From Paenibacillus timonensis (GTDB taxonomy: Bacteria > Bacillota > Bacilli > Paenibacillales > Paenibacillaceae), in NCBI RefSeq assembly GCF_009725205.1, contig NZ_WNZY01000005.1:62001-126000 (forward strand): a DNA stretch of 64,000 nucleotides, given 5' to 3'. Below, piece after piece: positions 61,079 through 64,000 of this stretch. The translations under genes and the position numbers were made by a program. A model generated the notes under the pieces. The model saw only the letters and a list, made by a program, of their open reading frames with translations, ran no database searches and had not been told where the DNA came from. Position 1 is the first letter of the stretch; each line of letters starts with the position of its first letter.

Positions 61079-62638
61079 ATGGACCGTTACCGCAACATTA
61101 TCGTATTGGATACAACGTTACGCGATGGGGAGCAAGTTCCCGGCGCCAAATTGAATGTACGGCAAAAGCTGGAGTTTGCCCAGCAACTGAAGCGCCTCCG
61201 TGTAGATATTATCGAAGCGGGCTTTCCTGCCTCTTCGCAAGGAGACTTTGAGTCGGTGCAGCAAATCGCCCGAGGTGTAGGGGATAGCGTGGGAATTACG
61301 GCTTTGGCTCGAGCCGTGAAAGCCGACATCGACGCGGTATACGAGAGCATCCGTGAGGCGCAGCACCCGTTGATCCATATCGTTCTCGGCGCTTCCAACG
61401 TACATGTGGAGAAGAAATTCAACCGCTCGCAGGATGCCGTTCTGCAGATGGGCGTCGATGCCGTGAAATATGCCAAGACGCTGCTGCCCGATGTTCAATA
61501 CTCCACGGAAGACGCATCTCGTGCGGACTTCGAATACTTATGGAAGACGATTGAGGCTGTCGTCAAGGCCGGAGCGACGATGATTAACGTCCCCGACACC
61601 GTTGGCTATGCGGAGCCGGAGGAATTCGGCCACCTTATCCGACGCATCCATGAGCGGTTGAAGAACTTAGACGAGCGGGTCATTCTTAGCGTGCATTGCC
61701 ACAACGATCTGGGCTTGGCTACTGCGAATACGTTAAGCGCCATCAAGAATGGAGCAGAGAAAATCGAGTGTACCATCAATGGACTTGGCGAACGGGCCGG
61801 CAATGCTTCGCTTGAGGAGGCAGTGATGGCGTTAAAGGTACGCGAGGCGCTGTACGGCTGCCGCACGAATATCGATGCGAAGGAGCTGACTCGCACGTCG
61901 CGGCTGCTCACCCATTTGACGGGACTTGACGTGCAAGTAAACAAAGCGATTACCGGTGACAACGCATTTGCCCATTCCTCCGGCATCCATCAAGACGGTT
62001 TGCTGAAGGATAAACAGGTATACGAAATCATGTCCCCCGAGGATGTGGGGGCTGAAAGCATGGAGTTAATTCTGACGGCCCGCTCCGGTCGCCATGCCGT
62101 CAAGCATGCGGTGGAGAAGCTGGGCTTCGATTCCTCCGATGCCGTGGGGTTCGAACGGCTGTTCCAGCAATTCTTGACATTGGCTGATGCGAAAAAAGAA
62201 GTCTACGACCACGATCTCTACTATCTGCTGAGCGAACAGCAAGTGCAGAACGAATCCAGCCATTCGCTGTTCGAACTGGTTTCATTCCAGGTCATTACCA
62301 ATGAGATATGCCCGACCGCCACCGCCGTCTTGAAGATCAACGGGCAAGAACGAAAGGGCAGCGCCATCGGAGACGGTCCGATCGATGCGTTATACAGCGT
62401 GATCAAGTCGTTAACCGGCATCGACGCCAAGTTGACTTCCTATAAGATTAACAGCATCTCTCACGGCAAAGAAGCCATCGGCCGTGTGAATATTCAGCTT
62501 GAAGCGGGAGGAAGAACCTACACGGGACGTGCCATGGATACCGATATCATCAAAGCGAGCGGTCAGGCGTTCCTGGCAGGGATCAACGCGATGATCTTGG
62601 CTGGCACCCATGATAATGACATAACAGATATTATGTAA
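61079..62638 (+). CDS. leuA: 2-Isopropylmalate synthase LeuA
   Basis: Condenses 2-oxoisovalerate with acetyl-CoA, the first step of leucine synthesis. 519 residues with VLDTTLRDGEQVPGAKL near the N-terminus, metal ligands in SVHCHNDLGLATANTL, GLGERAGNASLEEAVMAL, then a C-terminal regulatory domain that binds leucine. ATG 61079 after AAGGAGGAACG. It stands alone: leuB, leuC and leuD are not here, and sspH follows convergently. The stop codon lies inside dif-like site C. Confidence 0.95.
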   Translation: MDRYRNIIVLDTTLRDGEQVPGAKLNVRQKLEFAQQLKRLRVDIIEAGFPASSQGDFESVQQIARGVGDSVGITALARAVKADIDAVYESIREAQHPLIHIVLGASNVHVEKKFNRSQDAVLQMGVDAVKYAKTLLPDVQYSTEDASRADFEYLWKTIEAVVKAGATMINVPDTVGYAEPEEFGHLIRRIHERLKNLDERVILSVHCHNDLGLATANTLSAIKNGAEKIECTINGLGERAGNASLEEAVMALKVREALYGCRTNIDAKELTRTSRLLTHLTGLDVQVNKAITGDNAFAHSSGIHQDGLLKDKQVYEIMSPEDVGAESMELILTARSGRHAVKHAVEKLGFDSSDAVGFERLFQQFLTLADAKKEVYDHDLYYLLSEQQVQNESSHSLFELVSFQVITNEICPTATAVLKINGQERKGSAIGDGPIDALYSVIKSLTGIDAKLTSYKINSISHGKEAIGRVNIQLEAGGRTYTGRAMDTDIIKASGQAFLAGINAMILAGTHDNDITDIM

Positions 62639-62641
62639 ACT
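62614..62641 (+). other. dif-like site C overlapping the leuA stop codon
   Basis: Left arm TAATGACATAA, centre CAGATA, right arm TTATGTAAACT. The TAA stop of leuA is within the right arm. Same orientation and right arm as sites A and B. Confidence 0.68.
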
Positions 62642-62662
62642 ATAGAGGTTCGGAAATTAAAA

Positions 62663-62698
62663 AGGCAGGCGGGATGATCGAAATCATCTCTCCTGCCT
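62663..62698. terminator. Terminator between leuA and sspH
   Basis: Stem AGGCAGG and GATGAT pair with ATCATC and CCTGCCT around CGAA. The convergent genes share it. Confidence 0.82.
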
Positions 62699-62703
62699 GT
62701 CCA

Positions 62704-62883
62704 TTATTGCTCATTAAGCTGAGATAAAGCAACTTCTTTCTCATTCTCCGGTTGTCCGAGCGGAAAGATCCGCGCGGTTTCGTTCTTCTCGTCGACATGT
62801 TGAATGTAAATCGGTACACCGTCACAAGTCACGTCTACCATGGAAGGAGAAGCGACGATCTCTTTGGCCCGTTGGCTGTTCAT
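62704..62883 (-). CDS. sspH: Small acid-soluble spore protein, H type
   Basis: 59 residues closely matching the SspH family: MNSQRAKEIVASPSMVDVTCDGVPIYIQHVDEKNETARIFPL followed by an acidic tail. Minor spore protein made in the forespore, probably under sigma-G; I could not place its promoter. ATG 62883 after GGAGGTTAACT; the frame is open for another 20 codons upstream without a ribosome site. Confidence 0.92.
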   Translation of the reverse strand: MNSQRAKEIVASPSMVDVTCDGVPIYIQHVDEKNETARIFPLGQPENEKEVALSQLNEQ

Positions 62884-63085
62884 AGTTAACCTCCTGAATT
62901 CATTCGATGTCATCCTGCTGATCATAAAGTACCCGGGCTCCACGGTTCTTATTCTTTAGACGGCTCAAACGCAAGGAAATGTAAATTTTAATCGCTTTTT
63001 GTGTTGGAGCGATTTACATTCAAATCTCTACTACTTATATTTAATAGAGTAGTATATCAAAATGTGGTAGAGGAGGAATGGATTG

Positions 63086-64000
63086 ATGATTTGGGGAAAT
63101 AAAGCTTTCGGTAAACTGCTGGTCATGAGTACCCTTGTTGCCGGACTTGCTTCCGGAGCCGTTCAATTCCCTGTGAACGCTGCTGATGCTGTGGGTTCGG
63201 GGGCGAAGGATTATCCGTTGCGCGTCTTACATACGAATGACACGCATGCGCACCTGGATAATATCGCCCGCAGGGTGACGGCTGTAAACGCAGCCAGGAA
63301 CGATCACACCTTGCTACTTGATGCGGGGGATGTTTTTTCCGGTACGTTGTATTTCAATCAGTTCAGCGGTTTAGCCGATTTATTCTTCATGAACGAGATG
63401 AAGTATGATGCCATGACGTTTGGCAACCATGAATTCGATAAAGGTCCTGGCACCTTGGCCGAGTTCATCAAGCAAGCTAAATTCCCGTTCGTCAGCGCCA
63501 ACCTGGACTTTAGCGCGGATGCTAACCTCAAAGGATTGAGTCATACCGGGGTAGGGAAACTCGGAGAGCAAGGACAGATCTACCCGGCTGTGATTAAAGA
63601 AATCGCCGGCGAGAAAGTAGGGATCATCGGCTTAACCACACCTGAGACCTCCGTGTTGTCTTCTCCGGGTCCTGGCATTAAGTTCGCCGACGAAGTCCAA
63701 AGCGCACAGAAGCAAGTCGATGCCTTGGAAGCGGAAGGCGTCAACAAGATCATTGTGTTGTCTCATCTCGGTTATACCGTTGACCAGGATCTGGCCGAGG
63801 CCGTCGACGGTATCGATATCATTGTAGGCGGACACTCTCATACCAAACTGACGGCGCCAGAGGTGCACCATGCGGACCAAGAGCCGACGCTGATAGTGCA
63901 AACGGGCGAATATAATCAAAATTTAGGCCAGTTGGATGCCACCTTTGATGCAACCGGGAAGTTGACCGCTTGGAAAGGCGAGTTGATCGCGCTGGACGCG
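63086..64000 (+). CDS. Secreted 5'-nucleotidase / metallophosphatase (3' end outside the window)
   Basis: 305 codons visible, no stop. A signal peptide (FGKLLVMSTLVAGLASGAVQFPVNA) precedes a metallophosphatase domain: RVLHTNDTHAHLDN (metal ligands), LLLDAGDVFSG, MTFGNHEFDKG, and VLSHLGYTVDQDLAEAVDGIDIIVGGHSHTKL. This matches UshA-like 5'-nucleotidases that release phosphate and nucleosides outside the cell. ATG 63086 after GAGGAGGAATGG (the ATG inside that site stops at once). A C-terminal nucleotidase domain and surface anchor may follow beyond 64000. Confidence 0.88.
   Translation, partial: MIWGNKAFGKLLVMSTLVAGLASGAVQFPVNAADAVGSGAKDYPLRVLHTNDTHAHLDNIARRVTAVNAARNDHTLLLDAGDVFSGTLYFNQFSGLADLFFMNEMKYDAMTFGNHEFDKGPGTLAEFIKQAKFPFVSANLDFSADANLKGLSHTGVGKLGEQGQIYPAVIKEIAGEKVGIIGLTTPETSVLSSPGPGIKFADEVQSAQKQVDALEAEGVNKIIVLSHLGYTVDQDLAEAVDGIDIIVGGHSHTKLTAPEVHHADQEPTLIVQTGEYNQNLGQLDATFDATGKLTAWKGELIALDA

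Noticed and set aside
1..64000. Mobile elements, CRISPR arrays, tRNA or rRNA genes
   Set aside because: I looked for transposase motifs, terminal repeats, regular short repeats and tRNA-like cloverleaf ends with CCA and saw none. The only recombinase is XerS-like and has no phage genes around it.

Overview
The window looks like a chromosomal stretch from a Gram-positive endospore former of the Paenibacillaceae, most likely Paenibacillus; the species cannot be read from the sequence. The reasons are spore genes (cwlJ-gerQ, sspH), Firmicutes RNA switches (a ydaO-type c-di-AMP riboswitch and a leucine T-box), strong AGGAGG ribosome binding sites, many TTG starts, lipoprotein signal peptides and a base composition near 50-55% GC by eye. 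I saw no tRNA, rRNA, insertion sequence, prophage or CRISPR array. Nearly all of it is ordinary chromosome built from short transcription units closed by clear hairpin terminators.

Layout. 1-5.8 kb: a sensor kinase, then a surface-polymer O-acetylation unit (SGNH lipoprotein, frameshifted MBOAT acyltransferase, DHHW/AlgX-like protein, DUF4358 lipoprotein). 5.8-13.8 kb: HAD hydrolase, HTH regulator, MFS exporter, then a five-gene unit with an ABC ATPase, an FG-GAP-like lipoprotein, a two-component system and an acetyltransferase. 13.9-20.4 kb: glycogen genes (glgC divergent from glgB-glgA) and a neopullulanase. 20.6-23.1 kb: an amino-acid ABC importer. 23.2-25 kb: c-di-AMP riboswitch with a LysM-3D wall protein, and a polysaccharide deacetylase. 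25-29 kb: a probable operon pyrK-pyrD-lpdD-like-moeA-mobB behind a perfect Fnr/Crp-type box. 29-34.5 kb: XerS-like recombinase, spermidine-synthase-like protein, MarR, CBS protein, MFS, ldh. 34.6-49.2 kb: deacetylase, BNR-repeat lipoprotein, a Cys-rich small protein behind an Fnr-type promoter, FAD oxidoreductase, cwlJ-gerQ, CNNM/CorC protein, ECF sigma factor, MFS, aminopeptidase, KtrB-like K+ channel, AI-2E family protein, AbrB-like protein. 49.2-57 kb: stress and detoxification genes under three MerR regulators and one Rrf2 regulator, including a catE-like dioxygenase. 57-62.6 kb: ACT protein, UPF0210 protein, a Tet(M)-like GTPase and T-box-controlled leuA. 62.7 kb to the end: sspH and the start of a secreted 5'-nucleotidase.

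The most striking pattern is three full-length dif-like sites (30832, 34471, 62614). All are in the same orientation, and each has a right arm identical to the XerD arm of Bacillus subtilis dif as I remember it. One lies about 0.7 kb upstream of a xerS-like recombinase gene and one overlaps the leuA stop codon. They could be dif plus XerD-binding sites of the replication terminus, or integration scars. Other points of interest are an 8-C tract that frameshifts the MBOAT gene, two Fnr-type boxes that suggest an oxygen-limitation regulon, and a GTAAC-N7-GTTAC operator family that links an Rrf2 regulator to catE.
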